64,000 bases of DNA, taken from contig WBVU01000012.1 in assembly GCA_009192285.1 (NCBI GenBank), positions 930,001-994,000 of the forward strand, given 5' to 3'. The notes below the pieces were generated by a model that ran no database searches, was not told the DNA's origin, and saw nothing but the letters and a program-made list of their open reading frames with translations. Below, one piece after another: positions 23,678-34,718 of this stretch (positions within the stretch are counted from its first letter, which is position 1; each line of letters starts with the position of its first letter). A program made the position numbers and the translations under genes. The stretch comes from Morchella semilibera. Lineage: Eukaryota; Ascomycota; Pezizomycetes; Pezizales; Morchellaceae.

Positions 23678-23867
23678 CCCAGGGTGTTGGAAAGTGATGC
23701 ACATTTTGACTAGACAACGCCCAAATACTTTATCACAAAAGTACTAAGCATATACTTGATGAAGAGTATCTGCACACTCATATTTACCTTGGAATAGCCT
23801 GGTGTGGGGGTTGGTTCCCGTGTGGCTATGAAACCACCAAATGTGCATCACTTTCCGACACCCTGGG
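23678..23867. mobile_element. Tc1/mariner-like MITE, family A, copy 1 (190 bp)
   Basis: Ends CCCAGGGTGTTGGAAAGTGA (left) and its inverse (right, TCACTTTCCGACACCCTGGG), flanked by TA on both sides. Inverted repeats of about 30 bp, one mismatch. A second copy lies at 58088-58448. No coding capacity. Confidence 0.85.
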
Positions 23868-24107
23868 TACATGTACTTACTTAACATGTATCCATTATGA
23901 CTCTCGGCTGGGCCTAATATTATGTAAACAGCTACAATACATGCATGGGTGTTTCAAGGAACCAGCGATAAGAAAACACAGTCGCCATTCGAAGATGGCC
24001 CAAGTGAACAAGTTGTCCGCTCTTGAGGTGATATACCACGGGTCTCAAGTATAGACAATCATTATTCAGCATATGATACAACCACGCCAAAACATTACGG
24101 TAGTAAG
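23868..24107. other. Spacer between MITE and orphan ORF
   Basis: AT-rich, two ACATGTA motifs near 23870-23890, no gene recognised. Confidence 0.4.
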
Positions 24108-24779
24108 ATGTACCAGTATTGCTATACCCAATACCTCTATGGATATGAGTCCTCATCTGGACAATATGTCGTTATAGAGTGTCATGATCCTAAGCCACAT
24201 GCACCGGGTAACGGGAACCGTCACCAATGTAGCTGCCGACAGCTTTTGTCCGGCCACGGATATCAAGGGTCCGAGCGCTGTCCGGAGTGTTATAGCAAAC
24301 GGTCCGAAGACTCGCGGGATATTGAAAAGGTCTATGGAAACACTGGTAGTCTAGTGGAACGGAAGGAGCACAAGCATAAGAAAGTCAAGAATACTTTTCC
24401 CGGGCTTGCACCTGTAGACAGGAGTATTGAAGATGAGTGGGAGGATGCTAGTTCACGTCAGACTTCTTATACGGAACTGCATCAAAGAGAGGAGATTTCG
24501 TCTCCAACCTATGCCAGTACTGAGAACAATCCCAACATCTTGGTATTCGACGGCTGCAATGAAAGCTCTGGAGGCGGAAGACTATCGCCAGATCTAATCT
24601 TTGAGCTGGAACTTAACTATCCAGATTCTGAGTCCAGGGCATATATCTCAGAGGGGAAATATACGGATGAACTTGTCTGTAGCTCCCAGGGGTGCGTTTT
24701 AAAACCAAGTGTAGGCACAACCCAACCTGTATCTGTGGTATTCTTCTTCTGCTTACTTTGGCTTAGCCCTCTATCCTAG
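24108..24779 (+). CDS. Hypothetical protein, 223 aa, Cys-rich N-terminal part
   Basis: A single open frame from ATG at 24108. Residues 60-85 hold CSCRQLLSGHGY and CPECYSKR, a spacing that could bind zinc. A lysine-rich patch (KEHKHKKVKN) and an acidic, Ser-rich middle follow. The last 20 residues are hydrophobic (VVFFFCLLWLSPLS), perhaps a C-terminal anchor or read-through past a missed intron. No family recognised. The length of open frame and the codon pattern favour a real or recently lost gene, but this is not proven. Confidence 0.4.
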   Translation: MYQYCYTQYLYGYESSSGQYVVIECHDPKPHAPGNGNRHQCSCRQLLSGHGYQGSERCPECYSKRSEDSRDIEKVYGNTGSLVERKEHKHKKVKNTFPGLAPVDRSIEDEWEDASSRQTSYTELHQREEISSPTYASTENNPNILVFDGCNESSGGGRLSPDLIFELELNYPDSESRAYISEGKYTDELVCSSQGCVLKPSVGTTQPVSVVFFFCLLWLSPLS

Positions 24780-25081
24780 TAGATTACAGTCGCCGGCGAT
24801 ATCGGTTACCAGCCCCCATACTTGGTCCTGGGGGCGCGGTTCGCCAGAATGCTCGTCATTCTAGCGTCTAGAATTCTGATTAGATAAGTTTTGTGATGAT
24901 TAGGGCGGAATCCTGGAGTAAGAAAAGTCTTTTTTTTCAATCTTTAGATCGTCTGACTATAATGTTGGGTAGGGGTAGAGTCGCTAGTGTAATAAGAATG
25001 ACCCCTAGTTGGCTACAGGTTTTAGGGTCTCGTAACGAACAATAAAATCTTAATCTTGATTAGCTTTTATGAACAATAGAG

Positions 25082-25102
25082 CACAGCCTGGGCATGAGAC
25101 TA
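25082..25102 (-). repeat. Orphan right-hand terminus related to the 8.8-kb transposon
   Basis: CACAGCCTGGGCATGAGACT then A. Its inverse matches the orphan terminus at 16073 at 19 of 21 positions. The flanks of the two sites do not match. Confidence 0.6.
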
Positions 25103-28012
25103 GTGGTTCTTCTGATAAACTACGTACATGCCATATGAGCTTCTGCTCTCATACAATGTGTATGATCGAAGTAATAATCCTGAGGTTTTTACTACCTAGA
25201 ATTTATATATACACGCACGCGGAGGAGACAGTACATCAAAGGCAATAGAGCTCCCTAGTATTTCAAACACATACACTAGCTATCACTCGTTCATGAGGGC
25301 TCACTCGACATGTCTCGGTGCCAGTTTGTTATAATATTCGTTGCTTCTGAGCACAGTCAACCAATGTTCCAGGACAATATGTCCGGTACAAACATATGTG
25401 ACTGTCTTATATACATGTAGGTAATATAAGACATCATGCCAATCCTCAAGTTGGATCTTAACAAAGTTCTGCGCCACACTCATATACATCAAAAACTTGA
25501 ATCATAAGAGGTTATGATAAAATAAGGGCCTGATTGATAATGGTGCTCAAAAATTTTCCTGATGTTCATGGGTGGAGAATATTAGCTTCGGCTCTGTTTG
25601 TATGCGTCCAGTTAATATTTATCTATCAGTACCTTCACTTCTACTGAAATTCTGGACGGACTGGGCTGGGAATAAACTGAATCTGCGGTAAGATAGAGCA
25701 AACCAACCTGTTCCGCTGCTCCGTGCCAAAACGGTACTTTTAACTTTGAAAAAGAAAAGTTACTCATGGAGGTGTGAAGGGTTGTAAGAAACTTCAAATT
25801 TTAACATGGGGGAATGTAGGCCGGGTGCGTGACATTGGTGCCTGGCGTGTAGCCATGGGTTCGTGTTATATTTTGTTCTCCAGTAATAACCCCCGGATCT
25901 GGTGTTTTTTTCTCGGTTTATAAGCTATTGAAACCCACGCTGGAAGTTCAGATTTTGTTTATTGTGGCTTTGATTTCCAAATCAGGCAGCCTATATTTTG
26001 CTACAGAAGTTACTAATAAACCTAATAAACTGAGGCATCTAAACGGGGCCATATCACACATGATTTTAGTTTTGAAATCTTGAGAAGACTTCATCCAAGG
26101 AGTATATATATATATGATCACAATATGCCTTGATCTATTGCCACATGTTAAGTGATCGATAGCTATAGGAGTGTCATATCTAGAACCGGTGCCTTGATTC
26201 TGTCGTGAGTATCCCTTAGGAGGATAAATGGTTAAATTCGCGACCCGGCCCGTGCTTCTGCTGAAACTGGCAACTTTCCTATCATCAATAGCTGAGAAGC
26301 TGATCAGACGTTGTGGGGTATTGCCCAGAACGGATATGAAATAAAATTTTGGGTAGGTCGCGCGTTTGACCATTTTATCCTACTATGGCCATGGGATAGT
26401 ACAATATATCTGTATATAAGTAGTTTATTATATAATTTAAAATCTACTTTCTATGTTTACGGATTACTAATATAATATCGCGGTCTCTTATAACCCATGG
26501 CCATATGTGCTTTGCTTAATTAATGAACCGACCAATCGACCAGTTGGCCAATCAATATTCTCCTTAATTCATTCACATACATTCGCGCCGGTGCAGCTAG
26601 AAGGGGATGGTTTCCGTCTACAAGCTACATGTAGCTTACTCGTAAATGATCATGGGTATACTACATGTAGTTACTTACATAGATATAGCCTAATACAATT
26701 ATAATGTAGGTTTTGTAATTGTCCTTGGCCCGCGAGGTAATACATGTAGGTAAGATGTGGTAGGTAAGAAAACATCACTGTTCTATATATGTATACGTAT
26801 GTAGATATATAGAAAGTGTAGTACGGTGCGAACTTACGCTGACCAGGGAGCTCTAGCACACAGCAGATAGTACATTTCTTACATCAATTAACCATTGAGT
26901 TGTAGACCTTAACGCCTATATGAGGTTTCGGTATTAACGTTTTCACATTACGTACTCCAGGTCTTGTTTGGGTGGTCTTAATTAATTATTAAACTTGGCG
27001 TTACTTTAGCTCCTCAATTCCTACATGTATTTAGCAACGACACTAAGCCCAATTAGGACTGGTTCGAGACAACTCCAGGTCCAGCCTTCTTATATATATA
27101 TGGGCACTTGAACGTGCTATGTACGTTGCTTGAGCAGACTATATATCCATGCAATGCATACATGCAAGGATTATCAAAAAAAGGGTCGGTGTACTGGGCG
27201 GTATTTTTCGAGTGATAATATGTGATTAATAAACATTGATACATGTAGTCAAGGTCACTTGGTTCTATATGAGCAGCCACTGTAAGTACAGGCGGTGTCG
27301 ATGGGCCACAGAATCAGAATTAAGATAATCACTCCGCAATGGTAAGGAGTTCGGGCCCAAGTGCGTACCCTTATATAAAATATTTCGTCGTGCTTAATCA
27401 AGTACCTCTTGATCATGAGTATATCCCTCTTGCAATTACATATATATAACTATCTATAAATAACGTCAAAACAACAAATCACCTTACTACATGTAGGTGG
27501 TATGGAGCGGTAAATATGTAAAAAGCAATCTTACTAACGGTAGTAAATTTATAATACTAATTTTTATGATAAAAGCACAGACCTTTGGCCAAAGGAAGTC
27601 ATATAATACCAATATATATAAGGATATTATCCGCCAGGGGGGAGATTTTGATAGGTTTTGACATTAAGGATTGGGCGTTTGCTTGTTTAGTATAGTGCAG
27701 CATAAACCGAATTTCAGTGTTTATACTGGCACAAGGACTGAAATTCAGTGCTTGTATGTATTTGAATATATGTGGTTGAGCATGCCCTAAATTATAAAGT
27801 GTGTGCTTTGACAAAGGTTATAAACGCAAGGCCTTTAGCTCGGATCGGTTGAGAATTTGCGTCAGAAAATATAATTCCGGCAAAGATTTCATGGGGTGCA
27901 CAGGTATGGAATATGAAAATTTCTCAAATGGAACTGACAAATAGAATTGCGTTCTCAGATACAAAGAGAAACAAAAAATACAAAGGCCCCCATACCCGTA
28001 ACTTAGGCATGA
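25103..28012. other. Gene-poor AT-rich stretch with TACATGTA palindromes
   Basis: Seven or so TACATGTA-type palindromes (for example near 25412, 26628, 26660, 26740, 27022, 27240, 27487). One 141-codon minus frame (26373-25948) exists but has no family signal. No RNA gene seen. Confidence 0.5.
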
Positions 28013-28861
28013 TTATGTCTTCCGTACCTTTCTCCTCTTAGCCGTGTCTACCTTGATTGGCTCAATAGCCTTCCTAGATTTGGTCCGGGGGCGTGAAGAC
28101 TCTCCGTTTTTCATCCTTTGCAATTCGGTAGTTCTTTTCCTTTCCTCTGCCCCAACTTCATGAGCGACAGCTCTCAAGTCTTCACGCAGAGCCTTATCGG
28201 CACGTTGACTGGCAAGTTGAATAATGTCCATGCCCGAGTCATCATCGTCATCGGTGAGATCATTGAACCGACCTTTTTGTGATATTCTGGTGTTTTCCCT
28301 GGGACGTACCCATTCAGGTTGCTCATCGGTGGGGAGTCCTTCTGACCACTGGGGTCTTAGGTGTGGTCTTTCGATATGGAATATTCCGTGCGCATCGCAC
28401 TGTATAACGTTTCCCATGTGCCTTTCAATATCTCGTCGGAGGAGCTTCACAGCCTCATCGACCATATCTTGTTCTTGCATTCCAACCCTCTGTAAGGGGT
28501 CTCTTCGGGTGTCCGTATAGTTTGCGCTGAAAAGAACATCACCGGAGAAGTCTCTACCTAACATGTGTGGGTTGACATTCGCGGGAATGACGAGCGCGCA
28601 TACCTGAGGATATAGTGCGCTAGCCTCACCAGATATCAGACCCGATAGAGTGATTAAACGGACATCTCGGCCGGCTAACCAGCTAGCGTTATCGATAATG
28701 CGTTGACGGTCATTGGCCTTGGAGCAGTCGCACTCAGGCATTTCCTGTTTCTCGTTTTGTAACGAATAAAGTATCGATAAAACCTCGGTTTCTTTTACTG
28801 TAAGGGTTTGGTGCTTCTGTTGGTTTGCTACTTGGTAGTTCGTTGCAGTTATAAGGAACAA
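28013..28861 (-). CDS. Hypothetical nuclear-type protein, 282 aa
   Basis: A continuous minus-strand frame starting MFLITATNYQ. The middle contains CDCSKANDRQRIIDNASWLA and a hydrophobic run (VRLITLSGLISGEASALYPQVCALVIPA). Further on come DDDDDSGMDI, a helical segment (ADKALREDLRAVAHEVGAEERKR in part) and a basic tail (TKSRKAIEPIKVDTAKRRKVRKT in part) with nuclear-localisation character. The first 13 residues (MFLITATNYQVAN) and the flanking sequence do not show clear introns. No known domain recognised. Its length makes it unlikely to be random, and it may be an orphan host gene or a relic of a transposon protein. Confidence 0.5.
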   Translation of the reverse strand: MFLITATNYQVANQQKHQTLTVKETEVLSILYSLQNEKQEMPECDCSKANDRQRIIDNASWLAGRDVRLITLSGLISGEASALYPQVCALVIPANVNPHMLGRDFSGDVLFSANYTDTRRDPLQRVGMQEQDMVDEAVKLLRRDIERHMGNVIQCDAHGIFHIERPHLRPQWSEGLPTDEQPEWVRPRENTRISQKGRFNDLTDDDDDSGMDIIQLASQRADKALREDLRAVAHEVGAEERKRTTELQRMKNGESSRPRTKSRKAIEPIKVDTAKRRKVRKT

Positions 28862-29491
28862 GGTAACAAAGAAGAATGTTGGTTGTGCGTAAACAAAGAA
28901 ACAAGGGGTTTATTAGACTCCTAAATCAGTAGATACATGTATTGTTCAGTGGATGCTTGCGTGTAAGCCCGGGGCTAAACTGAATACATGTATACATGTA
29001 TCCACATAGATGTAAGTACATGTAGCAAGTACATCAAATACGCACACATCCACATACACAGTATCATAAGATGAAGTACTAATTATAAGAGAATGATCTT
29101 TAACTGATTTATTACTCACTGAGTTTAGGCCTCTACGTGAATCTTTCACGACGGGGTAGTCGCAAATACATAATGTAATTCAGATTACATGCAAGTAAAT
29201 TCAGTCCTATACAGCAGACCTGCAGAGCAAGCCTACCATATTCAGCAAAATACTACATGTATGCCATGGTACTTATAAGTTACATGTATCCTACCTAGCT
29301 AAGCTTAGCCACGAAAAGGATTTGATTTGAGGAATTTGAATAATTATATAACTGAGAGGAATTTGGAGAGAGGAGAGGAGTGTTGAGATTGGACAATTGA
29401 GCTTGGAAATAGATACATGTACCCAGATCCACAAGCTTAAGAGGCGATGCGTGACATTGGGATACATTATGCGTACGCGTGGTATGATGTA
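28862..29491. other. Intergenic with dense TACATGTA palindromes
   Basis: Seven or so ACATGTA motifs between 28934 and 29413. No gene recognised. Confidence 0.5.
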
Positions 29492-29701
29492 CAGCCGCGT
29501 CCGCAAAGTTTTGGCACCCTGTAACAAGGTATCTCGGTCCCTCCATCGAAAGGTAGGGTTGCAAAGGGTTGTGATAGACGGGAGTATAGGGATATGTAAC
29601 TATAAATTGCCATTGCAGTCACTCTTATCTGGTTGTTCATATCACGGTTTGAACTCATGGGCTTCGAGACTGGGGGTGCTAAAACTTTACGGACGCGGCT
29701 G
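29492..29701. mobile_element. Tc1/mariner-like MITE, 210 bp
   Basis: Inverted ends starting CAGCCGCGTCCG, then YAAAGTTTTRGCACCC, flanked by TA on each side. Overlapping short frames on both strands inside it only reflect the inverted repeats. No coding capacity. Confidence 0.85.
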
Positions 29702-31211
29702 TACATACATCATGATTAAACTTACAATTTGACCACCGCTAGGATACATCTCTGAAGAGATAAGCCCTATATACCACATGTACACGTACTTTACATGTAT
29801 ATGTATACGCTATTTTCTTTTTCCAGAACCAAGGTTTTTGACCCAGTGATAGAGATTGGATTATATAAAGACGTAAAAGCATCGGTACTTGCTATGCATG
29901 TAGATCTAGAGAACTTTAGCTTATGATCTTTGTATGTCTGCCGTGCCTGCACCTAGTGAAGAGTAACGGCTGACAATATACATGTATACATGTCTCTCCA
30001 GTGATATTACAATTGCTTCAACAAATAGGCACTGCTTAGCTGATGGAATATAGTACATGTAGTTTGACTGTCCGAATGATGTCTGTATTAATATAGCTGT
30101 ATGCATGTACATGTATGCAATAGGCCTTGCCTCTATCCTACGTTCTCTCTGGGGAGTATTGAGGGGAAAGGGGGGAGGGGTTAATTGATACGTACTACTA
30201 CATGTACTTACATGTTTAACTCAGACCGATGCTCATATTGCGCCTAATTGTATGCATACGGACACCTTCGATAAGCGGTGGTTATAGGAGCTTGTCCGAG
30301 TTAAAGTTAAAGAGAGCCTAAAGACTACACGTATGAAATGTTACGGGAAAAGAAATCTACGAGTACATTTAGTCTCGTTAACTTACATACATGTAGTAGT
30401 TGTGATGTGTACTAACGGTAAAAAAAAAAACACAGAAAGAAAGCACATGTATAATCTGTGACTACCCATACAAAACTTTGAACTTAAAGTAAAGCATTTA
30501 ATACATAACGAGTAAACGTTTAGAAACAAATCGTAGCCAACTCGAAATTGAAGAGTGTAAATTCTTGGCATGGGCCTGGTGCTACGTTTCCGGTTCAGCC
30601 TCAGGAATCTCACGCCTGCTAGGAATGTGGTGGTCAGGGCGATAAGGCGCAATCTGGAACATAAACAGCGGGAAAGTCAACCGGTTTTCCCAGGCCATTA
30701 TTCAAACCCTCTGCGTGACTTGCTTTGTGTGACTCGAGAAGCACTTCATTACACAATTAAGGGTCTAGGCTATAGTGGAGTATACACAGAACGAAAGTAT
30801 ACATTGCAATTCTAGATCTCTAAAGTGGAGTACGGGTACCTACATGTACTCAGGTGTAGCATTTAGAACCAAAAAATGCAAATACTCCATACAAATAACT
30901 CCTGCTTTGTCACCCGCATTTCTGGTTCTTATTGCGGTACCCGAGTATGACAGCTGGTTCCGTGGTAGAGGGGCAGTTTTAAGCCATTCCCTTGTCCTTC
31001 CCTCTTCCCTTTGTTCTTGCCTTTGAACATCATTGAGTGAAGTGTGCTATATACATGTACATTTATCATACATGTACATACAGTACATGTACATGTATGC
31101 ATGAATGACATATGTACGCAGGTAATGCGGATAGGAAAAAACGTGTCAGGAATGATCGACGATGTCTACATGTATTTTCTTTATCCCCCTTTCTTTCTTT
31201 GCTGTTAAACA
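29702..31211. other. Intergenic with dense TACATGTA palindromes
   Basis: About 12 ACATGTA motifs, some back to back (near 30105, 31050-31095). No gene recognised. Confidence 0.5.
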
Positions 31212-31332
31212 CAGCCATACCTCGCTATAAGAAACCTCGCTATAAGAAAATCCTTGCTGCAAGAAACAACACGCTAAGGACTCTGCACCAAAACTCCGCA
31301 ACTTTGGTGTTTCTTATAGCGAGGTGTCGCTG
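31212..31332. mobile_element. Pogo-like MITE, 121 bp
   Basis: Left end CAGCCATACCTCGCTATAAG and right end the inverse of CAGCGACACCTCGCTATAAG. The ends resemble those of the pogo-like transposase element at 36454 (CAGCATACTCTCGCTATAAG), so this may be mobilised by it. Right flank is TA; left flank has drifted to CA. Confidence 0.8.
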
Positions 31333-32600
31333 TAATACCAACTCCCTGGCTAGTTTCGGAACACATCCGTAGGGTATACACTAATATATCACCTTACCGA
31401 TGCATGCAGGTCAATCTTTTTTCACGAGGCATGGAAACGTGTGGACAGCTGAGGAGAAGCTTAGGAAGGTTGACCTTCTGGAATTAGCGGCGATGATGCC
31501 GGGTTCCGTCGCTATGCCTTGCCCTTCCGAGGTTATGTTTCCGGAACTGCACTGGGATTTTTTTGTTGGTAACTTGAGGCTATTCTACAATCGTTTCGCT
31601 TGTCTCACGGGCGGTTTCCGAAGTTTTGAAGTATGCAAGCACTCTAGAGTACATGTAGTCTACCCGTATTATCTGAAGAAAAATTCGTTGTTGCGAGCTA
31701 GTAGGGGTATGCTAACCAGAGTCCACCTTTAGACGTCAATCTGCAACGAAATTTCTTAGATTTTACGGTATATACAAAGTACATGTATATATTACATACA
31801 TGTATATATACATATGTGTTAAGGTATTGGTATAGTAAATACATGGTATGTATGTAGGTGCGGTACTGTGGTTGTAGGAGTAAGTCTGTGCGGTTGTAGC
31901 CACGACCACCGTCTACGTAGTACTCTCGCAGCTCTCCTTTCAAGGTTTAGTGAGACATGTAGTAGGTAGAGTACTCTAGAATACATGTACCTGCAGTGCG
32001 TACGGTACAGGTTCTATTAGAGTACCGCATTGAACTCTAAAGTGCTGGCGCCATACCCTACCCCAGTGAATTTTTAGGCAATCTGTAAAGGCCATGCCTA
32101 CATGTACATATATACATATTGTATGTAAGTACTACATCTGATCATCTATTTCTTCGGGGCTGTTTTTTGTTCGTCCCCTGGCCTGAACAGTTCAGATAAT
32201 TACATGTAAGTACGATCAATACGGTCAAAGCAGATAAGGGAGGGCGGGGAGGGGGTACATGTACATGTATGTACATGTAACCTCCGTCCTCAATTGGGCG
32301 TACATGCAGGTAATGGATTATCGGTCGAAGAGGAGGAGATACATACACATATGTAATTGCTGCGATACCAGCTCCGACCTAGACACTTTCAAAGTTACAT
32401 GTAGTATGTAGACACTCCTGCAGACCCATACATGTATCCTACTTCAAAACTATAAGTTTATATGATATAATCTGGGTTCGCTAGCTCAGCACTTCTGTGA
32501 TCGCCTGCCCCACGGGTTCTGTCCTGCATCCTCCTCTCTAGGCCTCCATTCCTAGAGAAAAGAAAAGAAAGAACCCTGGAGGTCCACAAAAGCGAAGGGT
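31333..32600. other. Intergenic, densest TACATGTA region
   Basis: At least 14 ACATGTA motifs from 31650 to 32435. A 110-codon plus-strand frame at 31400-31732 begins MHAGQSFFTRHGNV and has no recognised domain. Confidence 0.5.
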
Positions 32601-32610
32601 CCATCTTCTC

Positions 32611-32692
32611 TTCATCCCTACCCCCCCTCCCCCTTCCCTCTTTCCCTCTTTCCCTCTTCCCCCCTCCCCCTCCCCTCCCCCTTCCCCTTCGT
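32611..32692 (+). promoter_or_regulatory. C/T-rich promoter tract before the PH-like gene
   Basis: An almost pure pyrimidine run (CCCTACCCCCCCTCCC, then CTTTCCCTC repeats) 75-155 bp before the ATG at 32765. Pyrimidine tracts in this position are typical of fungal core promoters. Confidence 0.6.
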
Positions 32693-32764
32693 CCACCTAC
32701 CTACCCCCGTCCCTTTTGTCTTTGACATTGAAGCGGTGTCGCCTAATACTCAACTCCACGAGAT

Positions 32765-34718
32765 ATGACGACAATCATAGAAGGTTGTCTACAGGTTCCG
32801 CCAGAGCGCAACTTGATAGGCCGTGCTGCCTGGAAGGTACGATGATCAATGAACTTCATCTCTGATAGATGGCTGTTCGTTATTTTACTCTCCCCGCTTA
32901 CCATTTCTAAACTTCCTTCCTTCTAACACCCCGAACTGACTTTGCTCCTGCCGTTTGATACGGATAGATTAGGTATGTTAGGTTCGGAAGCCATTCACCC
33001 ACGACTCCGACGTCTGCGCGGTCGGCAATTTCACCGACTCGACCGACTACGGCTACTGGAGTAATAGGACCTGGTGGAAGTGGAGCAGTCTCTGGCAACG
33101 GCCCTAAGCTATCGCAAACTCCATCGGACCGGAGTCCACAGTCGGTGGAGATGGATGAGGTACAGGTGCCGATCTCGTTAACGGTTTTCAAGCAAAAGGT
33201 AAGGGACTAGAATCGGCAGGGCCGGTACAGAAACCGACTGACTTGGTTGATGACCTGTAGACTGATACCGAACCAATTGCAAGATATCCGTAAGCTCTCC
33301 TTGAAAACCATACCCACCCCGGTCTCAGTCGTTCTGGCCTGCACTACTAATATATCCCTTTAAAACTATGTAGTATTGCATCTATTGCCTCGTGCTATAT
33401 TGGCGATGTTGCTTCCCGACATAAAAAGAAGTCGGTAGTGCTCCCTACATTAGTCGTTAACCTGCGACCTGAGATTCAGCTGTCTTCCTCAAAGTCGTTC
33501 CGGAGGCGAAGTCATGATGTGCCGCCTCGAGAAGGGACAAAGAGAGAGGGCGCTGCTAAGGAGATACTGCTCTTCCGTCCCGGGCCGGATAACGTGATTG
33601 CGATTGAAAAATGGGCGAGGGAAATCCAGGCGCATCTAATTCCCAGCTCGTCCGACTCAAATGCTAATAATACAACCGACCCAGCATTTCGGGAAAAATT
33701 CAGCGATCTTGACTTGGAGACGCCTGCCAACCCCTCCTCAATGTTTTTCATGAATGGTGAACCCAACACAGCACTTCTTAGTCCCTCACTTCGGTCACGG
33801 ACTAGCAATCTTTCGAGCATAGAGTCCGATGACAAAGGTAGTTTAATGAGTAGCTCCGCATCGGATATGCCATCCCCAAATGCAGATGAGGAATTCCCAC
33901 GTTCTTCAGCTGATGGTCGACCTCCTCTGCACTTGGCGACCAAACTGCGGAATTCGATAGGGGCTGGAGATAATAATGGTATGAAGGAGGAGATTAACAT
34001 TAAAACTCCCATTGCCCTCCCGCCACGTCGTGAAACGATCCTTGACCGGTTCTTCTCCACGGCCCCCCCAAGCCCAGCATTGACATCCGAGCAGGCACCA
34101 ATGAACTCAATTGCACGTTTTGAAGCGTTGATAAGAGACATAGAGTATGAGCAAAGCTTTGATACTTCAAGCACATCAATTTTAATAAATCACCCCAGAC
34201 GGATACCAAGTCCTACCCAGCGGGCGCTCGAATTTGTTTCAAGTGGTCTCATGAAACATTCCCCCGAGGGTTTGGAAAGACGGCCAAGTACAACCTACGG
34301 CGAGGAGACCCACTCTTTGAGAGAATCGCAGAAGGAGGCCCAAAGAGAACTATCATCGAAACTAAGCGTTGGGAGCATTCATCGAACACTAAGTCGACAG
34401 GCTAGTGAGGCGAGTTTGGGCACGACGGCTAGCATGGCTGGAAGTACTGGAGGAGGGGTAATTGTTGAGACGAATCTCGGCGTTTCTAACAGCAAACGGC
34501 ATAGTCTAGCTGACTTTACGTCAAGGAGGCTCTCACCAACAACTCCGCCGATGTTTCAACTTGGTGTCTCCAGACGAGGCTCGCATTCGGATATTCCAAG
34601 AATCTCTGAATCTTGCGATGATGAGGACCAGCTCTCTCCACTGACTGTTACTCCAACACAAAACTTTGGCCACTCGGGCGTGGTCAATAGACCCTTATTC
34701 AGGGAATTCTCGTTCTGA
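32765..34718 (+). CDS. Conserved ascomycete PH-like domain protein, four exons, 558 aa
   Basis: Exons 32765-32836, 32968-33198, 33261-33289 (29 bp) and 33374-34718 join in phase. The protein begins MTTIIEGCLQVPPERNLIG, then RAAWKIRYVRFGS, a Ser/Pro-rich loop, VQVPISLTVFKQK, TDTEPIARYPIASIASCYIG and SVVLPTLVVNLRPE. This order of short beta strands resembles the split PH-like domain of an uncharacterised family I remember from filamentous ascomycetes. The microexon is supported because it restores exactly that order. The rest is Ser-rich and probably disordered, with ALPPRRETILDRFFSTAPP as a conserved island, then FEALIRDIEYE. Intron 3 has a clear CTACTAAT branch point. Likely lipid- or protein-binding and signalling related (inference). 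It looks intact. Confidence 0.85.

Noticed and set aside
16073-25102. A 9-kb transposon bounded by the two orphan TAGTCTC ends
   Set aside because: The flanking 9 bases differ (ACTAAGGGA versus GTGGTTCTT) and the span contains the host genes MAF1 and a thioredoxin-like gene. Two separate remnants are more likely.
25948-26373. Minus-strand 141-codon frame as a gene
   Set aside because: No domain, no introns, crosses a TA microsatellite; kept only as a remark.
29291-29732. Overlapping coding frames on both strands
   Set aside because: They are produced by the inverted repeats of the MITE at 29492-29701.
30367-30380. Another TAGTCTCG transposon end
   Set aside because: Only the outer 9 bases (TAGTCTCGT) match and the next bases (TAACTTAC) do not fit either known end.
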